Shown one piece after another: positions 11,501-26,500 of a stretch of DNA of 64,000 nt (its first letter is position 1; each line of letters begins with the position of its first letter). A program made the position numbers and the translations under genes. The notes below the pieces were generated by a model. That model ran no database searches. It was not told the origin of the DNA and saw only the letters and a program-made list of their open reading frames with translations. The stretch lies in the NCBI GenBank assembly GCA_028015205.1, contig CM051516.1, forward strand, positions 33,742,230 through 33,806,229, in the 5' to 3' direction. The stretch comes from Mytilisepta virgata (lineage: Eukaryota; Mollusca; Bivalvia; Mytilida; Mytilidae).

Positions 11501-14500
11501 AAGTGGTTCAAACTTGAGTTTCTTGGGTATCCAAAAATTTAAGTCATTTCAAATTTATTCAAAACTGATTTTTCAGCCCTTGGATGTTTAAATAAGCAAA
11601 AAACATTAACAAAACATTACAAAATTCAGAACTTTTAAAAACTTTGATAACGTATAACTTAAAATCTGGTTGCTGATAAGTTTGATCCCCCTTACCAGAA
11701 AATTTCAAAAACAATGGCAGAAGAACACCAAATATTCCTTCACTGAAGAATTCATTCCACTCTGTAATTAGATTAGTAGGAAAATCTGGTTTATTAACAG
11801 AGTCTGTCTGAATACATCTGGCTACTGTAGCTAGCAGACGACATAGGCTACATGTAAATATTTGAACTTCTGTGGAGTCTTTTAACCTTTCTGTACTCTC
11901 CTCAATGCTCTGAAATGCAATGGTTTGAAAGGATTTAACCACATTTTACTTGTCAACAAGATACAAATTTTCAGATATAAAATTTCAATTTTGCCAATTC
12001 TTCTAAAAAAGACTTTATATAAAGACAACAATTAAGTATTTACATGTACATGTATAAACTAAATGTGTTCAAAGGTTAGAATTCTAGAACTTTCGATAAA
12101 GTCTTAAGATAAAATTATTTTATACGAATATAGTTATTTTTGTCCATGTGGAACACCAAGATAACAAAACATTTTTGACAAACCTGTACAAAAGATACAA
12201 CACTACACATAATAAAATCCCAGTCTTTATCTGTCAGATGATCTGGTATCATATGGACTGCAAGTTGTATGAACTTCATCACCTCTACATTAGCAAATAC
12301 TATCTCAGGTCTAGCTTGACTAATATCACTACAAAAATAGGACCACAACAATTTGTTAAAGAATATCTGATGCTTCAATATGACTGAGCTAAGTCTAATG
12401 ACAGAACCAACAACTTCATTAAATGAGTGATGGCAGAATTTTTATCAAGATGCCTGTAATGACACGTTTATTTTGGTATTTATGTTAGAATATCAATATT
12501 GGAGAATATTTTGGATTCTCAAAAAACACCAACAAAATATTTTAATTTATAAGAAATCTTTTTTAGTTTATCAACTTCTTTCTGCCCCTAATTTATAAAT
12601 TTGGCTGAAAGGGGAATAAAATTCTTCAAGAGGTATACAAGGAAACCTGTCTACAACAGTGCTAATCCTTAAACTATTGGGAAAAAAGCCAAAGGCTGAC
12701 TATAGATACTGATGGTTCATTTTCAAGAAAATTCAGGTCTTCATTGTTTATTTCATAATACAAATGAAACATTTATTCAAAAAGACAGTATTCACATTTT
12801 TCTAAATATCTATTTTATAAGACTCAGGGTTTTAGCTAGGATTTTAAGACCATTAGTCACTTTTGTAAAAAAAATGGTTATTGTAGTTATAGTATTTCAT
12901 CTTTACTAATAACAAAAAATGAAAGAATTTATTTCAGTCAGTATTTCCATGACTCGAGCTATTATTTCTAAATATTAAAATAAAATAAATAATTGAAATT
13001 TACATTGCTTTAATGGGGAAAAACGTAATTGTGCTTTGCCATTTTAAATTTTTTGAGGTCTTTAGTTAAACCTGTAAACAGTCAAATGTACAAATTGAAT
13101 AATGGCGCTTCTAAAACAATCAATCCTATTAAATAGGCACACTTCTGGAAGTAATCACAGATTACATAATTATTCCTTAAAACAAATATCTGAGGTAATT
13201 CAAACCAATTAAGCAGATGATTACTGTTTAATATCTCCACTGCCAGTTCAAGTCGCTGGAGGGTCTATTTATCAGACAATTAACTTGAAACTTGTTAAAA
13301 GGTCAGTAAAAAGCTTATAAAGTTGATAAGATCAATTTGTTTTTGTAGATTTTAATGATTGCTGCAAAAATAACGTGACAAATCTACTTAGAATTTTATT
13401 TGTCACTTTCAAAATAAGTTCGTCAATGACGAAAGTGACGAGTCCTAGCTACATCCCTGATAAGACTACTTACGTGGCATACAGCAATAATTCCTCTTTT
13501 TCTTCTTTCCAGGTCAATATCTGGGACAAAGCACCCTGTATTAGTTCTTTAGTACTTTCACTATTGTCTGTCTCTAAGACAACAGAATTCAAAACAGAGA
13601 GGGCATTAATTCCTCCTATAAGAAAAATATAAGTAAGGATAAATTAATTGATTCAAATTGTTCCAAAAAGAAATATATGAAGCATCTTTTCACAGCCACT
13701 TTTTTTCTGGTAACTTTTTTCCTGATTGATCTTTCAATTAGCAAGGTTGTGAAACTTACATTGAAGTCAAGCAACTTTTAACTCATGAATAAAATTTTTC
13801 TGCTAATTATTGAATTCTGCCCAAGATAAGCAATATATCATAAAAAAAAATAACTAATAGGATAAAAATGACCTAATTTTTTTTTTTTTTTTTCATTTTG
13901 CCTTTGAATTCATGCAAAAAAAATTTTTATCACTAGAAGATGTCAAAAGAATTCTAAATATTTAATACATAATAAATATACATGTAGTATATCTAATAAA
14001 AATATACTATATTTAACCATTTATTGGAAGTACTGGTTCAGCACTGATTATCCTGGCTACCATTATCTCTGCTAAAGTACACCTGTTATCTGTCGTCAAA
14101 TAAGGTGCTGCCACCTGGAGAACCTGCACTCTGTTCTCATCAAGCTCAGAGCATCTGGAATGATAAAGTTATTTTTAAAATTCCATAACAAATGAGTTGC
14201 TGTAAATGGCAAATATGTATGTGTATATATGGACTAAGGGCAATTTTGAAAGTTAAGAATGAAATATTTATTAAGTATTACTGCATGCCCAATGAGTCAA
14301 AACTGTCACAAGTTCCCAATAAGGCAACACTATCCGTACTACATGTACCATTATTTTTTTTAAATTACAAAAATATATCACATGCTTTTATTTCCATTAT
14401 TACCGGTACCTACATTACATGGAAAATAATACAGTCATGTATAATGCATATCAAAAATGTATGTATTTCACTCTAAATACATATAAAAAGATATCACATT

Positions 14501-17500
14501 CACAATGATAAATAGCATGGCATGTGGTCTCACATGTTGCTGATAATGAAAACATCTTACAGTAGTGCTGTATGTAGGTCAAATCAAGAAACTCTCTTTC
14601 CCCCTTCCTGTCACTGCTTATAAGTACAGTTTAAAATGTAAATCATATTTTCACAATTTACCTGCCAACTACAGCTTTGATTATCAAAGTTTGATGTCCA
14701 CAAATTTATCTTCTGAATAACAAGAATACCTGTCCCCAGGACACGATGTCTTGCTGCACTATCATTCTCTAGTTCAATGAACCATGAAATTGGGGTCCAA
14801 ACCCAAAATAATGAACATATGTACTAAGTTGATGCGACTACAATTTCACCCGATACTACCTATACCAAAAACGTTCACCTGAGAATGAACTGTTTCCACA
14901 CTACATGCCTGCAAGTTTTCCGAAACTTGCCGGATTTCCAGATTTTGACTATTTTAGACTTTATATATTCCTATATAAAATATTTGATTCTTCCAAATTT
15001 CTGGTTTTTGGCACACATGTACTAAGTTTCAAGTTGATGTGACTACAACTTCACCCTAAACTACCTTCACCAAAAACTTTAACCTGATTCCGGATGGATG
15101 GACAAATACAATGCCCCTCTAAAATCATAGGCGGGGCATAAAAATCAAGAGATTTACCTGCCATACAAAGCTTTGATTGCCACAAATTTACCTACTTATT
15201 AAAATTTGAAATACTGCATAGAAACTTACCTGTCCAATAAGGCATTGAAGTCCAGAGTAAATCTAATATCTTTGGTGTACATTGATAACAAGGAACTAAG
15301 GGTCAGACTCCAAAAAGCACCATTCTCTGTAGATCTGGAAATAGTTATACTTCATAATACAGTAACAACAATAAAATTATACAAGGGCAATGGCATCCCA
15401 TCGCCATGAACAAATTTGACCCTGAAATTTGTACATGAATAAATATTTTCTTGTCATTTGATTTTTGACCAGGAGAAACAATATTCTTATACATTTGTTT
15501 GTTTAGTAGGGGTTTTACCCTGTTTTCAGCACAATGAAGGATGTTGCTCCTAGTGGTCACAAGGGTGTAAAGAATTACACTGTGACCTTGATCTTTGACC
15601 TATGACCTTGAAAATCAAAACAGTTCTAGATATTTATAAGGACTAAGTATGTGCCAAGTTGGTTCAATATCACTTGAAGGATGTTGAGTCCAGAGTTTTC
15701 ACAAAGGTGTTATGGTCAGGGTGTAAAGAATTTACAAGTTCCACTTTGACCTTGAAAATTATTAAATTTCTAGATATTCATAAGGACTAAGTATGTGCCA
15801 AGTTTGATCAAAATCCCTTGAAGGATATTGAGTCTAGAGTTTCCACAACTATGTTACTTCATTGGCGAGGGGATAATGAAGTGTCACTTGAGGATAAAAG
15901 ACACATGTAAACTGAGGCTTGAATCTAAAGGTGTAGGTATATGAAGCTGGGTAAACAAGGAGATGAAGAACGGAAATAAAAAATTTTGTTAAATAGAACT
16001 TTTTTCAAGAGCACGAAGCGATATTGTATTACTTCTAAATACATGGGATCCTTTCTCTTCTTTACGATTATTCATAGCAAATTTTAAACTGGTATCATTC
16101 TCCTTTACATATACATGTATGATAGTTATTTCTGTATAAAATGTAATGTAAGATTTTTGAACTGTTGCCTAATTGACAAGCCTATTAACTGGTTTTTCTA
16201 TTAAAGACATTAAATAAAAATAACTGCTAGAACTACAAACCTATCCAAGGCTGATGTCAGCATGTATTTCTTTGTGTTGTCAGACAATTGTGTGACAGTA
16301 TCATAAACCCCCGACTGTAATTGTCCTATAGATTGTCCAAGGGAATGGTATTTACATATCTGAAATAAAATGAGTTACGGATTGTTGAAATGTGGACTGG
16401 TAGATGGATAAATATTATCTAACATTTAATCTTCACAATAATAAATCCACTATGCAGTATGAAGGTTGTTTGATGTTATATCTATTGAATAAATATCCAG
16501 GGACTGCATTTTACCAATCTGTTCTCATTATTAAAAGAAAGTTAGCTTTCCAGCTTAAAAGTGTTAGTATTAAATCTACACGATTTCATTTTTTAACATA
16601 CTATACAGCTGGTTATTTTGGTATATATTTATCTTTCTTTATACACTAATAGTTCAATAATCCCCTGTTATATAAAATTAAGAAATAAGTCAAGACAGCC
16701 ATAGGTTTGTTAGAGATTTTAATATGGGTAACATTATTTGAGCAAAATTTTATCCCCAGCATTAGCATATGGCTCCCATGAATTATTTTGATTCTAATAT
16801 GGCAAAAATTGAAATTAGGTAAACGAAGTAGCACTATAAGGCCTTTTCATTTTGATTTTGGAATTTCTGAAAAAGAAATCTAAAACGGTAGAAGACTAAA
16901 CACAATAAATTTGACAAAAATAAAACTTACCTTTCAATTGATTTTATTGTATTTTGAAGCATAAAAAGTCCAAACAATTGTAGTATTCCCCCATTCTGAC
17001 AGTTCTCTGGTGAGATTCAAAAGAATGGTTATGTAATTTTGACTATGATTTCAAGTGCTACCCATAATAAATAAAAAAAAATTTACTACAACCTTATCTG
17101 CAAAGGGAAAGTGGCACACCATATAAAAAAAGGTTTTTTTTTCGTTTAGCCTACTGTGGATTCATTAATATTCGTTGTATACCAATTTTCGTGGTTTTCG
17201 TGGGTTCCAGTAAACCACGAATTTAAATATCCAACGAAAAATAATATTTTTACTCGTGTTTTAATGCACTGAAGTTTGAAACCACGGAGTGTTGAACAAT
17301 TGCGTTTTTACAGCATATACTGGAATTCTGACATATGATGAGTTAGCTATATCCACAGAGGATACAGTGTTTCATGTAATTTTGTCTTTAGTAACATATA
17401 AACGATCAAACAATTTTCTTTGAAAAGATTTTTACTGTGTAAATTGTCGCGGAATTCACTTCCAGTTTTTTTATTCAAACATTCAAGAAAAATATTAATC

Positions 17501-20500
17501 CTAAGTAGACCTAAACAATACAGACTTTCTCATAAATTACAGTAAAAACATCTTGTCAAAAGATAATAAAGCAGAAATTATTGATCGTAATCTGATTAAA
17601 AATATGTATGTATATGCCCCGAGGTATTTGGTGACAAGTGATTGCAAATTTGTCAATATATTTCACACCTGTTTAACCTAATGAGTAAATAATTATGGAT
17701 TTCGTTAATCTTGTTAAATTCATGACAAGCTTTAATTGTTCCCTTACAAATTGCCAGAATCTGTTTGTTAGACTTTTGTTTAATGAGCGCTTTAAATCAG
17801 TACTTTACTGTACAATATCAAGTCTGGTCGGCACGTTTTGTCGCAGTATTGTCATGATATCTGATGTGCCAAGCCACGATTTTAAGTATTTCAACAACTT
17901 TTTATATTTTTTCTAAGCCAGCAATCCACGAATTTAGGTATCCCACGAAATGCGTTTTTTCCTCTATCCACGAAAATTGGTATCCACGAAAATAAATGAA
18001 TCCACAGTATATATAGACCTATGAACAGATTACATTTCAAACTCTTACATCAACATTAATTTCTTTCCATTGTAAAACCACATTCATACTGTGTAACACA
18101 GACAGGAACAGTTTAATTTCTTCAGGATCCAGTTCTGTCTTTCTGATTTCCTGTTCATCTGGTTCTTCTTTAGACAGACACAAAACTTTAATGTTATATA
18201 GTGCTGAGAAAAGGGTCTGTGTGAGGCTGTACTCAGATCCTGACCTCTGTTTCATGCTAAGGTATGTCAGCTGGCCTTTCATCATGAAGTACTTTAATAC
18301 CTAGATGTATAACAAATTTTGTTGGAAGTAGTGTATAAACTTTCCAGTTAAAACGATACATCATGAAATCTCTTTAAATATTCCATTGTATGTATTGTGT
18401 GAATTTTTCTTTTAGAAAATATGACCTGAAAATAAATCCATTGTTTTCATTTCCAGTACCTTAATTTTTGTCTGCATTTAAACCCCTCCCAACTTTTGGT
18501 TAAAATTGTTATGTTTATTTTCCAACAAATCTATTCAGCTTTTCCTATTAAATTCTTTGAAAAACATTCACAATGGCTGAAATTTCCAATTCTAATTTCT
18601 CAACACTTTTGTAAATTTTCATATAATTATCTTTAGCAGATTAATATTATAATCACACGGGTAAAGTAGAAAATAATTTAACTTTTCTTAATTCATAATG
18701 CTATCGTTTTTGTTAAAATCATTTGGTTATATATATAGACTATGCATCAGACCTACAGTATTTCCTAGTGATCATTTTTTCATGAAATTGAATATTTTCC
18801 AAACTATTGTCATATCTACCTTTCTTGGAACATTTATTTCAGTTGTATTATACAGACTGTGTAGCAAATCTGACAATACAGGGTTATCACCCCTTTCTCC
18901 TGGTAAATTGTCCTTAACAACGGTCAACAATTTTTCAACTGTTGAAATTATTCGATCAAATCTGAAATGACAAAATATGAATGTTTTCACTTTCAATTTC
19001 AGTGAACTCCATTTTATTATCTCCAAAATGATAATTTGTTTTTCTCACTGAAGTGGTATAACATACACAATAAAATTATCAGATAAGTGTTAAGAATTCC
19101 TCAAAACTAATATATTTTAATTAAAATTTCTGTATTGTAAAATTATGTGAGCTTTTTATTTAATTTACAAAACTAATAATGGTATTTTCTTTTATAAGAA
19201 AAAAAAAAAATACAGTAGAAATTTTTCTCATCTAAATCCAATAAAATGAACATCATGAGTATCCGTCACAGAAATTTGTTCTTTTACTGTTTATTTTGGT
19301 CACTCGGGTGTTCATCAATCAAAATTACACTCTTTATCCAAAAGAAAGAAAAAATATAATTAGAACTTAAGCAAATTTACAAAGAAAACCGCTGAATGGC
19401 AGATCTTGCTAAGAGTTACTTACATATCCAAGTGTTCTACTTTCATAACTGTCTCCTTGACAACAGTGACAGCTTTATGTAACAATCCTCCATCTTTCAT
19501 TAATCCACCTGTTTGTTTTATGATTGATTCTATTCCACTGATCCACACTAACTCTGATTCCGATAGTGTTTCTTCTGTAAATATTTTAAAAGGGTCATAT
19601 CAATAGTATGGTCAGATCCCAAAAACTTTTGTTTCAAATACAAAACCTCCATACTGTAAATTCAGAAATTAAGCCAATAAGGTGAACATTTTATTCATGA
19701 TAAAAATGTAACCCGATGAATGTGACAATACATAAAATTCACATACAGTGGAACTCCCCTAAACCAGCCCTCTGAAAACCGGATTCCTCCGCAAACTGAA
19801 CACTTTCTTTTGGTCCGGAATTTACACCTATGTTTTCAAGTAAATAAATCCTCCAAAAACCCGACCCTCTGAAATCCGAATACCGGAGATAATTTCCAGT
19901 CCAAAACATATATATTCATGTAAAATACATCTCTGAAACTCTCATTCTCTTCATTTAGTAGCGTATTTTACATGTTTAAAACAAAGCCTCAGTGATGTGT
20001 ACAGGAAAAACTTCATTCTAATAGAAGATTTTACTTCTGGTCGGATTCCATTAGAGTCCAGAACCTCTCAAAACCTGAACCTCCGAAAACCGACCATTTC
20101 TACGGTCCCATAGGTGTTTGGTTTACAGAGGTTCCACTGTATAACATTTTATTATAAAATGGACATTAATGAAATTAATTAATATCACAAAACTGTTGCA
20201 TTTCAGAGACTCTCAATAATACACGTAAGTGACGAAAACTGGGTATTTTTATTTTTTCTTGACAGGTGATATAGGCATAGAATTCACCATGATCCATGAA
20301 AATACAATTCATTCGTGGTCTTTTTTTTCTGTTATTCTGTCAACTTTTAATTTCCATTAGTGACAAGACCTTTGTTTCCCAACCTCAATGAAGGTATTAA
20401 AATAATCTGACTTACCTGATACTTTGTATGTGTTACTGAGTGATATTGAAAACAAAGTTATCAGCAGATCCTCAGCAGATGGTAACAATAAGCAATTCTT

Positions 20501-23500
20501 TGAACTGATGAAGAAGCTTTGTGTTGCCTTGGAAACAAAGCTGACAGCAACATCTGCCTTGTTGGGTTCAGAATTATCTCCCAGGGATAGAAGTGTTTTG
20601 TGTATTATCTGTAGTATCTGTTTCACATGGTCTTCTCGAATTATTTGGTCTGAAATCATGAAAGCAATAAATACATGTATAACTATATCAAATGTCAGAT
20701 TCTAATATGGCATGGTGCTTTCTCTTTGCAAAGAAAACTTTCTTAAAATTTGAGATTTATCATCAGTAGCACGTGCCTGATGTCATAGTCCATATTACAA
20801 CACCATTCTCTTGAATCTCCCCAAAGATAATGTCAGAATTTCTGTTTTTGCCATATTTGAATCAAAATAATTCATGGCAGACATATGTTTGCATAAGATT
20901 TTAATATTGATAAAATTATTTCCTTAAATTTCTTCCCTGGCTAATGGTCAGGATAAAATTTTACTCAAAAATTTTAGCCATATTAAAATTTCAAACAAAC
21001 CATTGCCTTCTATGAATTATTTATTAAGTGAAAAAAACATAGATAGTCTAAATTTAACATATGGCACCACAGAACCCTGAAGAAAATGACAGACTTTTGG
21101 CAATTTCAAGGTACAATCAAGAGGCCTGTATTTTCAGTTGTTGTACCCAGACTATGTATACAGATTTTTAAATTTTGTTTGAAGAAAGAACATACATGTA
21201 TGTGTTAGCATGTATATGTATATTTATGATTATTTGGGACTTATCTTGGATTCTGGACTTTTTTTTCTTTGGAGGGGAGGGAGGGATACTGTAATTTACT
21301 GTGTAACTTGTACTGCAGCCTTTTGCAAGCTTTTGAGGCCATAGATGTTATCAATCTATTACTATGTCTTAATCAATGAATCAATGTAATTTAATTTTTT
21401 ACGACTGTGTATGGTAATGTGGATGTCACAATGTCCCATCTTTCATATTCTCTCATTTTCATACATTTACTTTGTAGACTTTCACCTGACGTATAACAGA
21501 TGAAGACATAAAATGCAAAACTACAAAATACCTATACAAGTGTAGTCAAAACATCAAAACAGTCACATATACAAATTTTTATATCACCGATTCACTCATC
21601 TTACCAGAATTTTTATCAGCTGTCAACACCAGTGAAATAATATCCCAGCCAAACTGAGTATCTGAACTATTGGCAGCTGGCATCTTCACACTCTCACTGC
21701 AGATGACAGTTGTGATACCAAGAAGTTTCTGTCCAAGAGTATCACTGTATAACCACTGCTTAATACTGGTAAATCCTGCTTCTAGTTGGATACACTTGGT
21801 CAATAGATGATAAAAGGCCTCAAAGTTTTCCACGGTCTGAAACAATTACAGATTTCTAAATAATAAAGATAACATTTATTGAATATTCAAAGAATATTTT
21901 TCAAACAAATAACAAAAAGGTCTTTATAAATGAAATTTACTGGATATAACCGTTTTTCTGTAAAGTACATTTCTTTCTGTGCAGCATTTACTTTTGTCAG
22001 GAGCAAAGTAAAGCTCTTTGCCGTTCTTATATTATATTGTGCTTATATACACTGTATTGTATAAAGATGCATTTCTACTTAAAAGTCAAAACAGAAAACT
22101 CACCTCAGTCAAGGTTTTCAGAAGCACTGACAGAGAACTATCATCCAGCAATGACATAAACGTACAAATGATACTGATCAGTTGCTTCTGATCTGCAGAA
22201 TCATTTTCTTCCTGAGCATGATGAAGCCAAGGTAAACAAACATTGAATACAAAGTAATCTGATAGGCTCTGATCTGTCTGAATATCACCATGGCAACTCT
22301 CTATAACAAGTTGTATGGTGTTGTCTGCTGGCTCTAATTCTATGAGTGCAGCAAACAGATGCAGATTTGGAGGGTTCCAGCGTTTATGAGCATTTTGAAA
22401 AGCCTGCATTGTTAATTTCTGAACAAATGTGCTCATGCCTTTTGTTAATTTGACTCTTTCTGGGAAATTCGGTGAAGTGTCTTCTGCTAGCTTTGTATTC
22501 TGGAATCTAACTTTGTCAGATTTTATGTTTGTTGTTGTTTGAGGATACACCAAACTATGCACTAAAATTATTACTCTTTCTACAATTCTCATACTTTCAT
22601 CCATAACATCAGCACTTAACCTCTCATTAATTCTGTCAGATAATTCAATCCAATAAGAAATCAATATCGAGCTCACATCCTCACTTCCAGAATTTTCTAA
22701 TTTTTCCAAAACGTTTCCCATCATGCTGTAAAGAGGTGATTTATAAAGATTGGAATTACTTTCAACTGCTGAAGCAAAGACAACTGGTAATATCTATAGG
22801 GAAGAAAAGAGAAAATAAAGTACTAACATTATTGGAGGAAATGTTTCTTCACATAATTTCTGATGATAAAAAGGCTTTAAAATTCTTATCTATCCTGAGC
22901 GAATAAACTTTTTTTTGTTAATTTGTCTTTGGAAATTTTCTTAAAATATTACAAAAAGATCCAGGTTTTAAAAAAATACTCCCACCTTGATCCATATTTT
23001 TTTTATATATTAATATATTTTTCAATGATCAAAGATTTTTACCTGATCCTGTAATATACTTTTCACGACAGTCAAATCTTTACCAGATGTAACAAGTTCC
23101 TTCATAACAAAATGGGAACATTCTAAAAATGCCTTGACAAATGCACTGCATTCACTAGAACTGGACTGAACTGAGTCTTTACTTAATCTGTAAAAAATGG
23201 ACAATGTAACAGTTTTTCACATTAATTTCAGTTAGTTTAATAGACAGCTATTTTAATGTGTACAGAAATACTTTGAAATAACTACCCAATAAACCCTTAA
23301 AGACTGACATACAATTCATGGCATACCCAAGTTTGTTAGATTTTACCACGGGCACACCTTATATTTGTAAAAGTTTTACCCTGAGTGTAGCAAGGGGTAA
23401 AATTTACAAAAATAAGACACACACATGGTAAAACCTCTAGAAAACTACAGTATGCCATGAATTATTTCTATTTTAATGGGTAAAATATGGTACTCAAATT

Positions 23501-26500
23501 GGGGAAAACCCTGTAAAAAAATGTCTTCTCTCAAATGATTAACATTCCTTCTGCTGATGTGAAAAAATAGCCATTTCATCATTACAGAACCTTTAAATTC
23601 TCTGAAAACAGACATTTTTTCTTGAATGAATGAACTGTCATGAAGGATGGCGGTAAGTGACAGACATCACATCGTTACTGCTCCTCTTTGTTTAGCTTGT
23701 TAATAGTGAAGTTCCCATCATATTTGCATTTTGGAACATTGAGAAGTTTGACATAGTCTTGCTAAATTACCAGAAATTACGTACCAATAATGTGCTTTTA
23801 CTGGGGAGGTAAAGAGAACAACCACAACAATGAACAAAATTAGACGGTTTCACAAGCATGATTCGTCTGGCCATTTTACCACGGTTTTGTTTATAGGACG
23901 TTTACATAGACGTCATATAGGAATACAATATACATGAAGATTTCATTTTTTTCTGAAATATAAACTTAAGCATCAACTTACCCAATTTTCATATGGTTCA
24001 GAAATTCAATGTATAATTTATTCTCTTCCTTCAGCAAATCAGGAGGAACTTTACTGATAAATGGAAGTAAATCTGGCCCAATTAAAGAACAATTGCCATA
24101 GCAACCATTTTCTAACGTATTACGTAACTTTGGCCACAACGATTTTTCCACACTTATATCAGACCAACATCCCTATAACATATAATAAACAATATGATAC
24201 ATTTGTGTTTTTTCCAGATCAAGAAACTCTGTCAACATCATCTGTGACATCATACTGGAAGTTCCTAACCACTTTGAAACAGTCAACTGTATAATTATTA
24301 GCAATAAGCTACCTTTTAATTTCATAAAATTTCCAACTTTACCTTCCCTTCAAATTATTTAGTCTTAATTTTTCAATTTTCAGCAATTTGACAAGTTAGT
24401 GTTATGCTGACCAAAAATCCTCAGATATAATGTTATGTGTATCCCAGGTGTCATGATATTTATATCATAATTGGAATATTTAATAGACAAATCTAAAAAA
24501 ACATTATCACAAAATTAATTTAATGAAAAAAACTATTTTTGGTGTAAGAACCCAAATTCTCCCTAATTTAAAATCAACTTTTTGTATATTACCTTTATAA
24601 AATTTACAAGGGAGAGAACTGCCTCCCACACAGCTGGACAGACTACAGGATCTTTTTCATCAATGTTATTTAGAATAAAGGGAGAAATCTTTTTTGAGAA
24701 CTCCTCTGCCACATCAGGCATGGTCTGACAAAGTCCTGCTAGGAATGTATACATTGCCGCCTTGATCTATAAAATAAAATGTAATTAAAAAAAAAATGTC
24801 ATTACAAACTTTTTGCATACATTTTTACAAGTATTTCACCTTTCTGTTTGAAACTGTAAGGATGCTTTATACATGTATGTCAGAAAATTGCCAAAAAATT
24901 TCAGATATTGAAAGCTGAAAAATGAGAAACAATTAACCAATGATACACTGGAAATAATTCAATATAGACAAAATGTGTGACAAACAGGTAATAAAATTGT
25001 TTTGGGTGAGCCACAGACAGATCCAAGCAGCTAAACTACTGTTTCTTAAACACTCAATAATTTTGTCACATTTTCCTCAATGTACTCACAGAGATTACAG
25101 TGGTTTTTCCATGTTTCCAGAACTTTCCATCTTTTAGCAAGAACTTGAACTGATCTTTGAGATCTTCTGTCTGATTGGGTGGAATACTAGTTATCAACTT
25201 CCTAAGAGCCAATAGTGAGGCAGTTAACACTCTGTTGTACTTGTTCGTCATATCCTCTGGCTCTGTTGTCCTAAAATTACAAAATTCAAACTTAAAATAA
25301 ATCGCTCCAAATATGACCATAAAATGATCTGTGATTATCATTGTACTCATCATTCCTGCAAAGCTTCTTTCATTCCATGCAGTGGTTCTCAGAAATATTT
25401 ACAAACTAGTGACAACAGATGAAGAAGGAACACTAGATTTTTAATCAACCTTTTGGTTGAGTGACCTAAATAGTATATATGTACATATATTACATCAGTT
25501 TTAAGTACTACCCCGGTAGTACAAACAATCTACTTCTGTATTTTTGCTATTATCATTAATTCAAGACAGTTTTTATTTTAAATTCTCAAATGAGGATCAA
25601 TCATCAAAGCAATGCATATAATTGATAAAAGGCCAACTAAGGTAACATCATTTAGGTAACTTGCTACTGCTAAGAGTCACTATCTGTCATAAATTTGGTT
25701 AACTTGTTCTGTCCCATCAACCCAACAATTACTTACTGTGAGTCACTCAAAGTACTTGGAGTCTGATTCAGCAGGTTGTCAATTAAATACTGAAAATAAA
25801 ATCACTGAAAACTGTTATCAAGATAAATCTCTTTTATAAACAAAGGAAAGTCTACTGAAAAATAAAATATTGTAAAAAAAAATGCATAATATGGACCACC
25901 CCACAGTATTATCTCAAAAACTTCTTTGAATTTAACAAAATAAACTTAAAAAACACATTTAAAGGATATTTGATAAAAAAAATCATATTTTGTTGTTTTT
26001 ACTTGTAAAAATATAGAAAAAAGATATCATGAAAATCATGAGTTCTGACTAATTTAAACAATTTTTTCTGCGAGCAAGAATTCAACAAATTAATTAAACT
26101 GAGAACTGAATGTATTTAGACATCATCAGAATCTTAGAAAATTGACATCAAATACAGATTATCATTGTTTACCATTGTTTTTTTTCTACAAAATCAGAAA
26201 TTTGCATTGCGATGTAAATGTTGAAATGTATATGAGAGACTACATAAAAACCCATAATTATGCTGGTATTGCTGTTTTGTCATGTTTAATGATCTCACAC
26301 ATTTAGGACATCATCTTACAAAGAAATCAACCTTAATGTCTAGTATCATCGCCTAATACTATATATTATTATTTTTCTCCATAAATCCTGTTTTTCTATT
26401 GGATTAGAACATGACACGTGACAAACTCTAAAAACATGTCCTGCTATACAGTTTTTGTGGAACGGGGATTTCAAAAAATAACCATATTTGAATATCCCGC

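Noticed and set aside
18772..18819. Continuation of LTN1 exon 14 past 18820 (frame stays open for ~15 codons)
   Set aside because: A GTAGAT donor at 18819 gives phase 0 that matches exon 15; the extension does not resemble the family, though it cannot be fully excluded.
24098..24111. RFX X-box-like GTTGCTATGGCAAT
   Set aside because: It is inside LTN1 coding exon 8 and far from the ARMC2 start; likely coincidence.
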